This document shows positions 32,324 through 40,381 of a stretch of 64,000 bases of DNA, one piece after another; positions within the stretch are counted from its first letter, which is position 1, and each line of letters begins with the position of its first letter. The notes below the pieces were generated by a model that saw nothing but the letters and a program-made list of their open reading frames with translations, did no database searches and was not told where the DNA came from. The position numbers and the translations under genes were made by a program. Source of the stretch: Pseudonocardia parietis (GTDB lineage: Bacteria; Actinomycetota; Actinomycetes; Mycobacteriales; Pseudonocardiaceae); contig NZ_JAGINU010000001.1 of NCBI RefSeq assembly GCF_017876315.1, positions 4,774,001-4,838,000 on the forward strand, in the 5' to 3' direction.

Positions 32324-32964
32324 CTGCGCCAGAAGAGGTGATGCGTCACGCCACTCGAGCTGGGGACGACGTCGAGGTGGAACCGGTCGCGCAGCTCGTC
32401 CGGTGACTCCCACAGCCGGGCCCCGGCGCCGAGCTCGACCGTCGAGACCGCGATGTGCATCGTGTCGACGAGGTCGGCGTCGAGGAACCGGCGGATGGTG
32501 GTGGCACCGCCGCCGAGTCGGACGTCCTTGCCGTCCGCCGCTTCCCGGGCCCGCTCGAGCACCTCGGCGGGATCGGCGTTCGCGAAGTGGAATGTGGTGT
32601 CGGACAAGGTGAACGACGGCCGCTCGTCATGCGTCAGCACGAACACCGGAGTGCGGAACGGGGGTTCGTCGCCCCACCAGCCGAGCCACTCGTGATCGAG
32701 CCACGGGCCGCGGTGCGGGCTGAACTTGTTGCGCCCCATGATCTCGGCACCGATGTTGCGGTCGAAGTCCCGCGTGAAGTAGTCGTCGAGTCCACGGCCG
32801 CCGCCGGGATCGGTGCGGTGGGGCCAGCTCGCCGTCGCGCCGGCCCACGCGAACATGTCGCCGGGATCGGCATGACCGAACGGTCGCTCGAGGCTCTGGT
32901 TCTCACCGGCTCCGAACCCGTCGCGCGAGACGGTGAAGTTCTGGACCCGCAACAGCTGTTCCAC
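32320..32964 (-). CDS. Dihydrofolate reductase/RibD-C-domain family protein
   Basis: A 214-aa protein of the RibD C-terminal (PF01872) family, NADPH-dependent reductases related to dihydrofolate reductase and to riboflavin-pathway RibD. The N-terminal strand is NFTVSRDGFGAGENQSLERPFG; a central IGAEIMGRNKFSP corresponds to the conserved small-domain motif; DVRLGGGATTIRRFLDADLVDTMHIAVS carries the glycine-rich NADPH loop. The start is the GTG at 32964, with GAGGAGA 7 nt upstream. Stand-alone members of this family are common in actinobacteria and mostly of unknown substrate. Its 3' end runs into the 82-bp repeat. Confidence 0.88.
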   Translation of the reverse strand: MEQLLRVQNFTVSRDGFGAGENQSLERPFGHADPGDMFAWAGATASWPHRTDPGGGRGLDDYFTRDFDRNIGAEIMGRNKFSPHRGPWLDHEWLGWWGDEPPFRTPVFVLTHDERPSFTLSDTTFHFANADPAEVLERAREAADGKDVRLGGGATTIRRFLDADLVDTMHIAVSTVELGAGARLWESPDELRDRFHLDVVPSSSGVTHHLFWRR

Positions 32965-33215
32965 GTGTTTCTCTCCTCGAGACGGTGGCTGACGAAGGGG
33001 AGACCGGCGGGCCGGACCGAACTCATCGGAGGGCAGGAGGAAATCCCGACGAGGCATGCACGGCTCGCAGATTGCTGACGGCAGGGCGGGCGAGCTGCTC
33101 AGCGGCGGAGCTGTGGTTCAGCGGCGGAGCCGTACGTACCGGTCGTCCCATCCGGCTGCGCACCTCCGGGTTCGCACGACGAACGGTCCACCCCCAGCGC
33201 CGAACGACCGAAAAT

Positions 33216-33229
33216 TGTTCTAGAGAACA
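33216..33229. promoter_or_regulatory. TGTTCT-AG-AGAACA inverted repeat upstream of the DUF222/HNH gene
   Basis: A 6-2-6 perfect inverted repeat 28 bp before the ATG of the HNH protein, in an unusually AT-rich patch (AAAATTG just upstream). It lies where a promoter/operator is expected. It is the mirror of the actinobacterial LexA box (GAAC-N4-GTTC), not that box itself, so I do not call it an SOS site. Confidence 0.4.
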
Positions 33230-33257
33230 CCATGGCCGAGCCGGTAAAATCGAACAC

Positions 33258-34997
33258 ATGAGCGATGCGGCGGTGCTGGACCCGGTACTGGAGGAAGACC
33301 TGCTGGACCAGTACCTGCAGCGCCCGATCATCGTCGAGGACCCGTGCCCGCACGGCATCCCGGTCGACCTGTGCGCAGCCCTGTGCAGCGGCGATCCGAC
33401 CGCGGTGGCCACCGTGCACCTGGACCGTCCGGTCGGGCACTCCCTGGCGCTGGACTGCCAACTCGCCGGCGCCGCCCCGCACCTGTTGACCGACGCCCAG
33501 ATCCTCGACGTCGTCGAAGGCGCCGAACGCCTGCAACGCTGGGTCTCGGCGTTGCGGACCCGGATGATCGCGGTGTTCGCCGACCGCCACCCCGCCGGTA
33601 GCCGCGCCGCACCCCCGGATGCCGATCCCCGCGCGATCGCACCGGTGAGCCGGTGGCTACCCGATCAGGTCGCGATGGTGCTCAGCCTCTCCCGCGAACA
33701 GGCCCTCGGCGAGATCGCCGGGGCACAGCGCTTCGCCCACGTGCTACCCGCCACCCTGGCCGACTGGGAGGCCGGGCGGATCGACGAACGCAAAGCCGAC
33801 GCCATCGCCCAGGCCACCATCGTCCTCGACGACGACCTCGCCCGCGAGGTCGAGGCCAAAGTCCTCACCGGCGCCGCGGAGGTCCCGCGGCGGCTGCTGC
33901 AGGACCGGCTGCGTCGCGCGGTCGCCAAGGCCGACCCCGACGGTGCCACGCGGCGCCACCAGCGGGCCAAGGCCGACCGCCGGATGTCGATCAGCCACGG
34001 CGAGGAGGGGATGGCGTCGCTGTGGCTCGGTGGCACCGCCGAACAAGCTGAAGCGTCCTGGCGGTCGGTGGACCGCCTCGCCCGCGCCGTCGACGCCGCG
34101 GACCCGCGCACGCTCGACCAGAAGCGGATCGACACCGCCCACGAGTTGCTGCAGGGCACCCTGACCCTCACCGACCTCACCGACGTGCAAGCCGTGGTCG
34201 ACCACGTCCTCGCCACCGTCGCCGCACGACAGCACCAGCCGGGCAGCGACACCCCCGCGGAGGTCCCGGCAGGTGCCCGAGCAGAGGTCACGGGGGTATC
34301 CGCCGAGGTCGTGGCCGAGGCCGTCGCCCAAGCCCTGGCCCTGGCCCTGGCACACAAGCCCGACCCGAACACCGTGATCGGGCGCAAACCGTTGATCCAT
34401 GTCGTGGTCGGGCTCGACACCCTGCTCGGCGGCGACACCCCCGGCGAACTCGTCGGACACGGCCCCATCCCCGCCCTGACCGCCCGCGCGCTGGCCGCCG
34501 AAGGCGTCCTGAAACGCCTGGTCACCGACCCCCTGTCCGGCTACCTGATCAACCACGGCCGCACCACCTACAGCCCACCCGAACCGACCGACGACCACGT
34601 CCGCGCCCGCGACTGCACCTGTCGCGGCCCACTGTGCGCCAAACCCATCCGCGACCTCGACCACCACATCCCCTGGGCCGACCAGGGCCCGACCGACGCC
34701 GACAACCTCAACGGCTACTGCCTCGGCCACCACAAACTCAAAGACGCACCCGGCTGGCAGGTCCTCGCCCACCCCGACGGCTCCCTGACCTGGATCAGCC
34801 CCTGCGGACGCCGACGCACCACCCACCCCCACGACTACCGGCCCTTCACCGACCCGACGCCCGACCGGAACGGCCCGTCCCACCAGGCCGACGAGGCCGA
34901 CGAGGCCGACGGAGCTGCCCCGACGGACGCCGCCGAGGACGCAGCCGGAGGTTTTGCCGGTGTCGCGGGCGCCGACGAGACCCCTCCCCCGTTCTGA
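33258..34997 (+). CDS. DUF222 and HNH-endonuclease domain protein (REP13E12-type)
   Basis: A 579-aa protein of the 13E12-repeat family common in actinobacteria. Residues ~60-330 form the DUF222 domain (ILDVVEGAERLQRWVSALRTRMIAVFADRHP; RVLPATLADWEAGRIDERKADAIAQA-like stretch). Residues ~452-500 form a C-terminal HNH nuclease: paired cysteines CTCRGPLC, then RDLDHHIPWADQGPTDADNLNGYCLGHHKLKDAPGW. The metal-binding His residues and the second cysteine are all present, so the nuclease looks intact. The C-terminal ~80 residues are low-complexity (repeated Ala-Asp-Glu). I choose ATG 33258; the open frame goes further up but without homology. In M. tuberculosis such genes lie in the repeated REP13E12 element used by phage phiRv1; here two 82-bp repeats bracket the region. 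Confidence 0.9.
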   Translation: MSDAAVLDPVLEEDLLDQYLQRPIIVEDPCPHGIPVDLCAALCSGDPTAVATVHLDRPVGHSLALDCQLAGAAPHLLTDAQILDVVEGAERLQRWVSALRTRMIAVFADRHPAGSRAAPPDADPRAIAPVSRWLPDQVAMVLSLSREQALGEIAGAQRFAHVLPATLADWEAGRIDERKADAIAQATIVLDDDLAREVEAKVLTGAAEVPRRLLQDRLRRAVAKADPDGATRRHQRAKADRRMSISHGEEGMASLWLGGTAEQAEASWRSVDRLARAVDAADPRTLDQKRIDTAHELLQGTLTLTDLTDVQAVVDHVLATVAARQHQPGSDTPAEVPAGARAEVTGVSAEVVAEAVAQALALALAHKPDPNTVIGRKPLIHVVVGLDTLLGGDTPGELVGHGPIPALTARALAAEGVLKRLVTDPLSGYLINHGRTTYSPPEPTDDHVRARDCTCRGPLCAKPIRDLDHHIPWADQGPTDADNLNGYCLGHHKLKDAPGWQVLAHPDGSLTWISPCGRRRTTHPHDYRPFTDPTPDRNGPSHQADEADEADGAAPTDAAEDAAGGFAGVAGADETPPPF

Positions 34998-35228
34998 TGT
35001 GCGGCTACTACTGCGTCCGGCCGCGCACCGCAGGACGACCACGTCGTCATCGGCCCGGGCCGTCGCCCGTACAGGCCGGCCTCGGTGCCGATCACCCGTG
35101 CGGCAGCCCCGCACACCGCACGCCCGGGCGAGGGGCACACCACACCGCCCGGTCGTGGGCATTACCCATCCGTAACGTGGGTCGTGAGAGACCCGGTGCG
35201 GCGTACCGCCCGGGAACGGAGGTGTCGA

Positions 35229-36176
35229 ATGGTGGACGAGTCGTCGATCGAGCGGGAGATGCTCCTGCACGGGCAGCGGGTCAGCTACCGCGAGGCCGGT
35301 CGGGGCGCACGGCACGCCGTGCTGCTGGTGCACGGCCTGGCCGCCAGCTCGCTGACCTGGGAGCCGGTGATCGCACCTCTCGGGCGCCACCTGCACGTAC
35401 TGGCCCCGGACCTGCTCGGGCACGGTTCCAGCGAGGCACCGCGCAGCGGCGACTACTCGCTCGGCGGTTTCGCGACCGGGCTGCGCGACTTCCTGGTCGC
35501 CCTCGACGTCGAGCGGGTCACGATCGTCGGGCACTCGTTCGGCGGTGGCGTGGCGATGCAGTTCGCCCACCAGTTCCCCGAGATGACCGAGCGGGTGGTC
35601 CTGGTCTCGAGCGGCGGGCTCGGGCACGACCTCACGCTGGCCCTGCGCGCGGCCAGCCTGCCGGGCACCGGGCTGGTGCTGCGGTCGGCGGCCTCGCTGA
35701 CCCCACGCTGGATGCGTCGCACCGTCCAACGGATAGCGCACGCGGTGGGCAGCGTCCCGCGCTCCGATGTCGACGGTGTGCACGCGGCCTGGGAGTCGTT
35801 CGCCGACCACGGCACCCGCGGCGCGTTCGTGCAGACCGCACGCGGCGCCCTCGAACCCTCCGGTCAGCGCCTGGACGGCGCGCAGCGGTTGCACCTGCTC
35901 AGCGAGGTCCCGGTACTGCTGGTGGGTGGGGACCGCGACAAGGTGATCCCGCTCGAGCACACGCTCGCGGCGCACGAGCGGCTGGCGGGCAGCCGGCTCG
36001 AGGTCGTCGGCGGGGCCGGGCACTTCCCGCATGCCGAGCAGCCGCTGCGGTTCGCCGCGTTGCTGCGCGAGTTCGTCGACGACACCGCCCCCGCCGACGG
36101 CAGCCGGGAGGCCCTGCGCCGCCGGATCCTCGGCATCCCGTCGCTCACGGCCGTCACCGACGCCGCCACCGGCTGA
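35229..36176 (+). CDS. Alpha/beta-hydrolase
   Basis: Alpha/beta-hydrolase of 315 aa. Oxyanion-hole region LLVHGLAASSLTW, nucleophile elbow GHSFGGG (Ser), acid near VLLVGGDRDKVIP, and catalytic His in GGAGHFPHAEQP are all present in order. The length and GLGHDLTLALRAASLPGTG cap region resemble the large group of actinobacterial hydrolases annotated as epoxide hydrolase or haloperoxidase-like; substrate unknown. ATG at 35229 preceded by GGAGG at 8-nt spacing. It stands alone in 231 bp of upstream non-coding DNA and ends in front of the second 82-bp repeat, convergent with the Clp ATPase. Confidence 0.9.
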   Translation: MVDESSIEREMLLHGQRVSYREAGRGARHAVLLVHGLAASSLTWEPVIAPLGRHLHVLAPDLLGHGSSEAPRSGDYSLGGFATGLRDFLVALDVERVTIVGHSFGGGVAMQFAHQFPEMTERVVLVSSGGLGHDLTLALRAASLPGTGLVLRSAASLTPRWMRRTVQRIAHAVGSVPRSDVDGVHAAWESFADHGTRGAFVQTARGALEPSGQRLDGAQRLHLLSEVPVLLVGGDRDKVIPLEHTLAAHERLAGSRLEVVGGAGHFPHAEQPLRFAALLREFVDDTAPADGSREALRRRILGIPSLTAVTDAATG

Positions 36177-36186
36177 CGCACCCAGG

Positions 36187-36268
36187 CACGTCACACCCGT
36201 TCGCGGCGCCGCACACCCGTCGCAGCAGGTGTGAGGCGCGCCGAACGGGTGTGCGGCCGCCGGCTCAC
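36187..36268. repeat. 82-bp palindromic repeat, copy 2 (between convergent genes)
   Basis: Second copy of the 82-bp element, same orientation as 32242-32323 (about 79% identity). Here the outer stem is clear: CACACCCGTTCG near the left end pairs with CGAACGGGTGTG near the right end, and an inner CACACC/GGTGTG pair is nested inside. It fills almost the whole space between the hydrolase and the Clp ATPase, overlapping the last few bases of the latter, and could terminate both transcripts. Confidence 0.8.
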
Positions 36269-38298
36269 TCCCCCGGCCGCACCTGCAGCTCGTCGCCGGA
36301 GACGGTGAGCCGCACGGTGCCGCCGGGCCGCAGCTCCCCCGACAGCAACAGCCGGGACAACCGGCGTTCCACCTCGCGCCCGATCGTGCGGCGCAACGGC
36401 CGGGCACCGTGTTCGGGCCGGTGCCCGCGGCGGGCGAGCAGATCGACGGCGTCGTCGTCGGTGTGCAGGGTGACGCCCTGGGCGCGCAGCCGCTCACCGG
36501 TCTCGGCCAGCATCATCTCGGTGATCCGGCGCAGCTGGTCCGGGGCGAGCGGGGTGAACAGCACGACCTCGTCGATCCGGTTCAGGAACTCGGGCCGGAA
36601 GTGCATGCGGGCCAGCGCCAGCAGCGGCTCCCGGACGTCGTCCGCCGGAGTACCGGCCGCCGCGGCGGCCAGCAGCTGCTCCGAGCCCAGGTTGCTGGTC
36701 ATGATCACGATGGTGTGCCGGAAGTCGACGGTGCGACCACGGGAGTCGGTGAGCCGGCCCGCGTCGAGCACGCCCAGCAGCGTCGAGGTGACCTCGACGT
36801 GCGCCTTCTCGATCTCGTCGAGCAGCAGCACGCAGTACGGGGTGCGGCGCACCGCCTCGGTGAGCCTGCCGCCGTCGTCGTGACCGATGTAGCCGGGCGG
36901 GGCGCCGACCAGCCGGGTCACCGAGGCGCGGTCGGCGTACTCGCTCATGTCGAGGCGCACGATCCGGTCCGGCGAGCCGAACAGGGTCTCCGCCAGCGCC
37001 CGGGCCAGTTCGGTCTTGCCCACCCCGCTGGGCCCGAGGAACAGGAACGACCCGACCGGCCGGTCCGGGTGCCCCAGTCCGGCCCGGCCCGCCCGGACGG
37101 CGTCGGCGACGGCCTCCACCGCCTCGCCCTGCCCGACGACGCGCGCGTGCAGGTGCTCCTCCAGACGCAGCAGCCGGTCCCGCTCGTCGGTGCCCAGCCG
37201 GGCGACCGGGATACCGGTACGGCGGGAGACGACCTCCGCGACGTCGTCGGCGGTGATCACCGGGCGGCCGTCGGCCGGGCTCGCTGCGTCGAGCCGGTCC
37301 AGCTCCCGGGTGAGCATCGCGGCCCGCTCGAAGTCCTCCGAGTCGATCGCGACCTCACGCGCCCGGCGCAGCTCGCCGGCCTGACGGGTGGTCGCCGCCG
37401 TGGCGGCGTCCCCGGAGGTGGTGCGCATCCCGGCCCGGGCCGCGGCCCGGTCGACCAGGTCGATCGCCTTGTCCGGCAGGAACCGGTCCGGCACGTAGCG
37501 CGCCGACAACGCGACCGCGGCGTCCAGCGCACCGTCGGTGAGCCGGACGCCGTGGTGGCTCTCGTAGCGGGCACGCAACCCGCGCAGGATCGCCACCGTC
37601 TGCGGCTCGGTCGGCTCGGGCACGACGACCGGCTCGAACCGCCGCTCCAGCGCGGCATCGCGCTCGATGTGACGGCGGTAGTCCTCGGTGGTGGTCGCCC
37701 CCACCAGGCGCAGCGCGCCCCGGGCCAGCGCCGGTTTGAGCATCGAGGCTGCGTCCATCGCGCCACCGTCGGCCGCGCCCCCGGCACCGACGACCAGGTG
37801 CAGCTCGTCGACGAACACCACGATCCGCCCCTCGGCGGCGACCACCTCGTCGATGACGGCGGTGAGCCGCTCCTCGAACTCACCGCGGTACTTGGTGCCC
37901 GCCACCATCCCGGCCAGGTCCAGCGCGATCACCCGCACGCCCCGCAATACCGCGGGTACGTCGCCGGCGGCCACCCGGGCGGCGATCCCCTCGGCGATCG
38001 CGGTCTTGCCCACGCCCGGGTCCCCGACCAGCACCGGGTTGTTCTTGGCCCGCCTGCCCAGTACCTCGAGCGCCGCGTCGATCTCGGTCTCCCGCCCGAT
38101 CACGGGGTCGAGCCGCCCGGCCGCCGCGTCCGCGGTCAGGTCGCGGCCGAACCGGTCCAGCCCGCGGGTCCCGCGGCTACCGGGCGGGCGCCGATCGGTG
38201 TCGGCGGACGGCTCGTCCAGGTCCCCCAGGGTCTCGAACAGCCGCCCGAGCAGCGGTTCCAGCGGGCCGAACGCGTCGCGGAACGGGTCCTGGGGCAT
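36265..38298 (-). CDS. Clp/Hsp100 ATPase lacking the N-domain, ClpC/ClpL-like
   Basis: Class I Clp ATPase of 677 aa with two AAA+ modules: Walker A GDPGVGKT at 92-99 and GPSGVGKT at 422-429; Walker B VVFVDE at 160-165 and LLLDE at 491-495. A short UVR-type middle domain (IDSEDFERAAMLTRELDRLD, ~318-337) is like that of ClpC. The ~145-residue Clp N-domain is absent; only ~50 Pro/Asp-rich residues precede the first module. In the loop after TSNLGSEQLL (535-556), where ClpA/C/X-type unfoldases carry the [LIV]GF tripeptide that docks on ClpP, I see only AAAAAGTPADD. This suggests a stand-alone unfoldase or disaggregase. ATG at 38298 with GGAGGAG 6 nt upstream; it follows dodecin and folP2 in an apparent operon. 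Confidence 0.88.
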   Translation of the reverse strand: MPQDPFRDAFGPLEPLLGRLFETLGDLDEPSADTDRRPPGSRGTRGLDRFGRDLTADAAAGRLDPVIGRETEIDAALEVLGRRAKNNPVLVGDPGVGKTAIAEGIAARVAAGDVPAVLRGVRVIALDLAGMVAGTKYRGEFEERLTAVIDEVVAAEGRIVVFVDELHLVVGAGGAADGGAMDAASMLKPALARGALRLVGATTTEDYRRHIERDAALERRFEPVVVPEPTEPQTVAILRGLRARYESHHGVRLTDGALDAAVALSARYVPDRFLPDKAIDLVDRAAARAGMRTTSGDAATAATTRQAGELRRAREVAIDSEDFERAAMLTRELDRLDAASPADGRPVITADDVAEVVSRRTGIPVARLGTDERDRLLRLEEHLHARVVGQGEAVEAVADAVRAGRAGLGHPDRPVGSFLFLGPSGVGKTELARALAETLFGSPDRIVRLDMSEYADRASVTRLVGAPPGYIGHDDGGRLTEAVRRTPYCVLLLDEIEKAHVEVTSTLLGVLDAGRLTDSRGRTVDFRHTIVIMTSNLGSEQLLAAAAAGTPADDVREPLLALARMHFRPEFLNRIDEVVLFTPLAPDQLRRITEMMLAETGERLRAQGVTLHTDDDAVDLLARRGHRPEHGARPLRRTIGREVERRLSRLLLSGELRPGGTVRLTVSGDELQVRPGE

Positions 38299-38378
38299 GC
38301 GAGCCTCCTCCGGAGCGGGGGCGACACCCGGCGCCCCCACCCGATGGTGCCCGCCGGGCGCCGCCCGCGCCCCGAGGA

Positions 38379-38585
38379 TCACTCCTCGACCTTGAATCCC
38401 ACCTTCATGCCGACCTGGAAGTGCTGGACCGCGCCCTCGTCCAGGTGCAGCCGGATCTGGGTCACCTCTGCCCAGTCGAGATTGCGCAACGTCTTCGACG
38501 CGTCGCTGATGCCGCTGCGGATCGCCGCGTCGACGCCCTCCGGGGAGGAGCCGACGATCTCGGTCACGCGATATGTGTTGGCCAT
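38379..38585 (-). CDS. Dodecin-family flavin-binding protein
   Basis: A 68-aa dodecin. The typical sequence begins TYRVTEIVGSSPEGVDAAIRSGISDASKTLRNLDWAEVTQ across two adjacent stretches and ends HFQVGMKVGFKVEE. The tryptophan (DW) that stacks on flavin is present. Dodecins form hollow dodecamers that store flavin or its breakdown products. I start at the ATG at 38585; the longer frame adds an arginine-rich stretch. It sits 48 bp after folP2 and 80 bp before the Clp ATPase. Confidence 0.93.
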   Translation of the reverse strand: MANTYRVTEIVGSSPEGVDAAIRSGISDASKTLRNLDWAEVTQIRLHLDEGAVQHFQVGMKVGFKVEE

Positions 38586-38633
38586 GCGAGGGCGTGCCCT
38601 CACTCCGGGGAGGCGAAACCTCACTCCCGCTGC

Positions 38634-39503
38634 TCAGGCCAGCCCACGGACCGTCCGGGCAGGCGCCCTCGTACCGGCGATACCGGCGACCATCTCCAGG
38701 GTCCGGCGCGTCTCGGGCACGTCGTGCACCCGGAACACTCGGGCTCCCGACCAGGCGGCGACGGCGGTGGCCGCGAGCGTGCCCTCCAGCCGATCGGCCA
38801 GCTCCGCATCCAGCATCTCGCCGACGAAATCCTTGTGCGACAGCGACATGAGCACCGGATAGCCGGTCGCGACCAGACGATCGCAGTGCCGGAGCAGGGC
38901 CAGCCCGTGCCAGGTGTTCTTCCCGAAGTCATGGGTCGGGTCGATCAGGACCCCCTCCTTCGGCACCCCCAGCTCCACCATCGACCGGGCCCGCTCCTCC
39001 AGCTCGTCGACGACCTGGCCGACGACGTCGTCGAAGCGGGTCCGATGAGGACGCGTACGCGGGACCAGGCCCCCGGTGTGCGAGCAGACGATCCCCGTCC
39101 GGTACTCGGCAGCGACCTCGGCCAGGCCGGGGTCGGCACCCGCCCAGGAGTCGTTGAGCAGGTCGGCGCCCGCGTCACACGCCCGGCGGGCGACCTCGGA
39201 ACGCCAGGTGTCGACGCTGATGACCACGTCCGGATGCCGCTCACGGACCGCGGCCACGAACGGCACGACCCGCCGGGTCTCCTCGGTCGCGTCCACCGGG
39301 TCACCGGGACCGGCCTTGACCCCGCCGATGTCGACGATGTCCGCACCGCCGGCCACCGCGAGATCGACCGCCGCCATCGCGGCGTCGAGCCCGTAGGTCG
39401 CGCCACGGTCGTAGAACGAGTCCGGGGTCCGGTTCACGATCGCCATGATCGCGGCGCGTCCATGATCCGGGCACCGGCGATCACCGAACTGCAACGGGCC
39501 CAC
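38634..39503 (-). CDS. folP2: FolP2-type dihydropteroate synthase paralogue
   Basis: TIM-barrel protein of 289 aa in the dihydropteroate synthase family. It is of the FolP2 type rather than a canonical enzyme: loop 1 reads MAIVNRTPDSFYDRG (NRT instead of NVT), the usual DIGGESTRPG block is DIGGVKAGPG, and the sequence ends TVRGLA as in mycobacterial FolP2. The later blocks DAGADLLNDSW, IDPTHDFGKN and PVLMSLSHKDF are preserved. Mycobacterial FolP2 is reported to lack dihydropteroate synthase activity, so a role in folate synthesis should not be assumed. GTG start at 39503 with GGAGG upstream. First gene of a folP2-dodecin-Clp run. Confidence 0.88.
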   Translation of the reverse strand: MGPLQFGDRRCPDHGRAAIMAIVNRTPDSFYDRGATYGLDAAMAAVDLAVAGGADIVDIGGVKAGPGDPVDATEETRRVVPFVAAVRERHPDVVISVDTWRSEVARRACDAGADLLNDSWAGADPGLAEVAAEYRTGIVCSHTGGLVPRTRPHRTRFDDVVGQVVDELEERARSMVELGVPKEGVLIDPTHDFGKNTWHGLALLRHCDRLVATGYPVLMSLSHKDFVGEMLDAELADRLEGTLAATAVAAWSGARVFRVHDVPETRRTLEMVAGIAGTRAPARTVRGLA

Positions 39504-39542
39504 CGCACCTCCACCGGTTCGGCCGGAAGCAACTCCGGCTCC

Positions 39543-39569
39543 TCTATAGCTACCCGAAACGCGAATCAA
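39543..39569 (-). promoter_or_regulatory. Candidate promoter of the folP2 operon
   Basis: Minus-strand TTGATT (39569-39564) and TATAGA (39548-39543), separated by 15 bp, which is shorter than ideal. The start point would lie about 33 nt before the folP2 GTG. It is the only AT-rich hexamer pair in this 120-bp gap. Confidence 0.35.
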
Positions 39570-39623
39570 GGTGTCACACCGGCCCACGCCCGCGACGGGC
39601 GCGTCCACCGGGACGCCCCCCGC

Positions 39624-40232
39624 CTACCTCGCCGCGGACCCCACGGACAGCGAGGTCAGCGTGTCGAACCCCTCGGCGAGCAGCACCGCCAGGTCCTCCT
39701 GGCCGTCCGAGTCCGCCCAGTGCGCGACGGCGATGTCCATACAGTCCAGTGCCGCAGCCACCAGCACGGCGAGCCGCACGGGGGGCCGGCCGCTGTGCCC
39801 GGCCCGTTCGGCGAGCGCCGCGGTCAGGACCGGGCGCCAGCCGTGCCGCTTCTCCGCCTGCCGCGACTGCAGGGCGGGGGTGCCCAGGATGAACCGGGTC
39901 ATGGCCAGGGCCGCCTGGGGATCCTGCAGGTAGAAGGGCACGACACCCTCCAGGGACCGGCGCAGCGCGGTCCAGTGGTCCTCGTCCGCGGGGCGCGCGC
40001 GCAGTTCCTCGGCGAAACCCATCGCGTGGTCGTCGAACGCGCTGAGCACCGCCTCCTCCTTCGTGCCGAAGTAGCGCAGGAGCGTGCTGCGCGAGACACC
40101 GGCGGCCGCGGCCATCTCGTCGACCGTGACCTTGTCGAAGCCCCGTTCCCTGGAGAGCTCGAACGCGGTCCGGGAGAGCGCCGCACGAACGGCGTCCCTG
40201 GCGATCGTGCGGGTGTGTGCGGGTGCGGACAT
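39624..40232 (-). CDS. TetR-family regulator divergent from the amidohydrolase
   Basis: A 202-aa TetR regulator: helix-turn-helix at about residues 12-60 (FDKVTVDEMAAAAGVSRSTLLRYFGTKEEAVLSAF), then a helical ligand domain with LAMTRFILGTPALQSRQAEKRHGWRP. I start at ATG 40232; the longer frame would cover the divergent promoter region. It is transcribed away from the amidohydrolase at 40382, a layout that commonly means the regulator represses its neighbour. The ligand is unknown. Confidence 0.88.
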   Translation of the reverse strand: MSAPAHTRTIARDAVRAALSRTAFELSRERGFDKVTVDEMAAAAGVSRSTLLRYFGTKEEAVLSAFDDHAMGFAEELRARPADEDHWTALRRSLEGVVPFYLQDPQAALAMTRFILGTPALQSRQAEKRHGWRPVLTAALAERAGHSGRPPVRLAVLVAAALDCMDIAVAHWADSDGQEDLAVLLAEGFDTLTSLSVGSAAR

Positions 40233-40268
40233 GGACCTGAGTCTAGCAATCGAGACGTGGTTGCCTCT

Positions 40269-40298
40269 CTGAGAGTAAATCCTTATCCTGATACTCAG
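40269..40298. promoter_or_regulatory. Possible operator between TetR and amidohydrolase
   Basis: CTGAG (40269-40273) and CTCAG (40294-40298) form 5-bp inverted arms; with a 2-bp bulge the pairing extends to CTGAG(AG)TA / TACTCAG. The segment is the most AT-rich part of the 149-bp divergent region. The match is imperfect and the call is tentative. Confidence 0.3.
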
Positions 40299-40381
40299 TT
40301 TCACCTCTGCTGGCGCGTTCCAGTGCCCATCACGTCGCAGTGCCCGTCGCAGCGGAGCACGTGAGAAGTCAGGAGACAGAG

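Noticed and set aside
33216..33229. LexA/SOS box upstream of the HNH gene
   Set aside because: The repeat is GTTC-N4-GAAC, the reverse order of the actinobacterial GAAC-N4-GTTC box.
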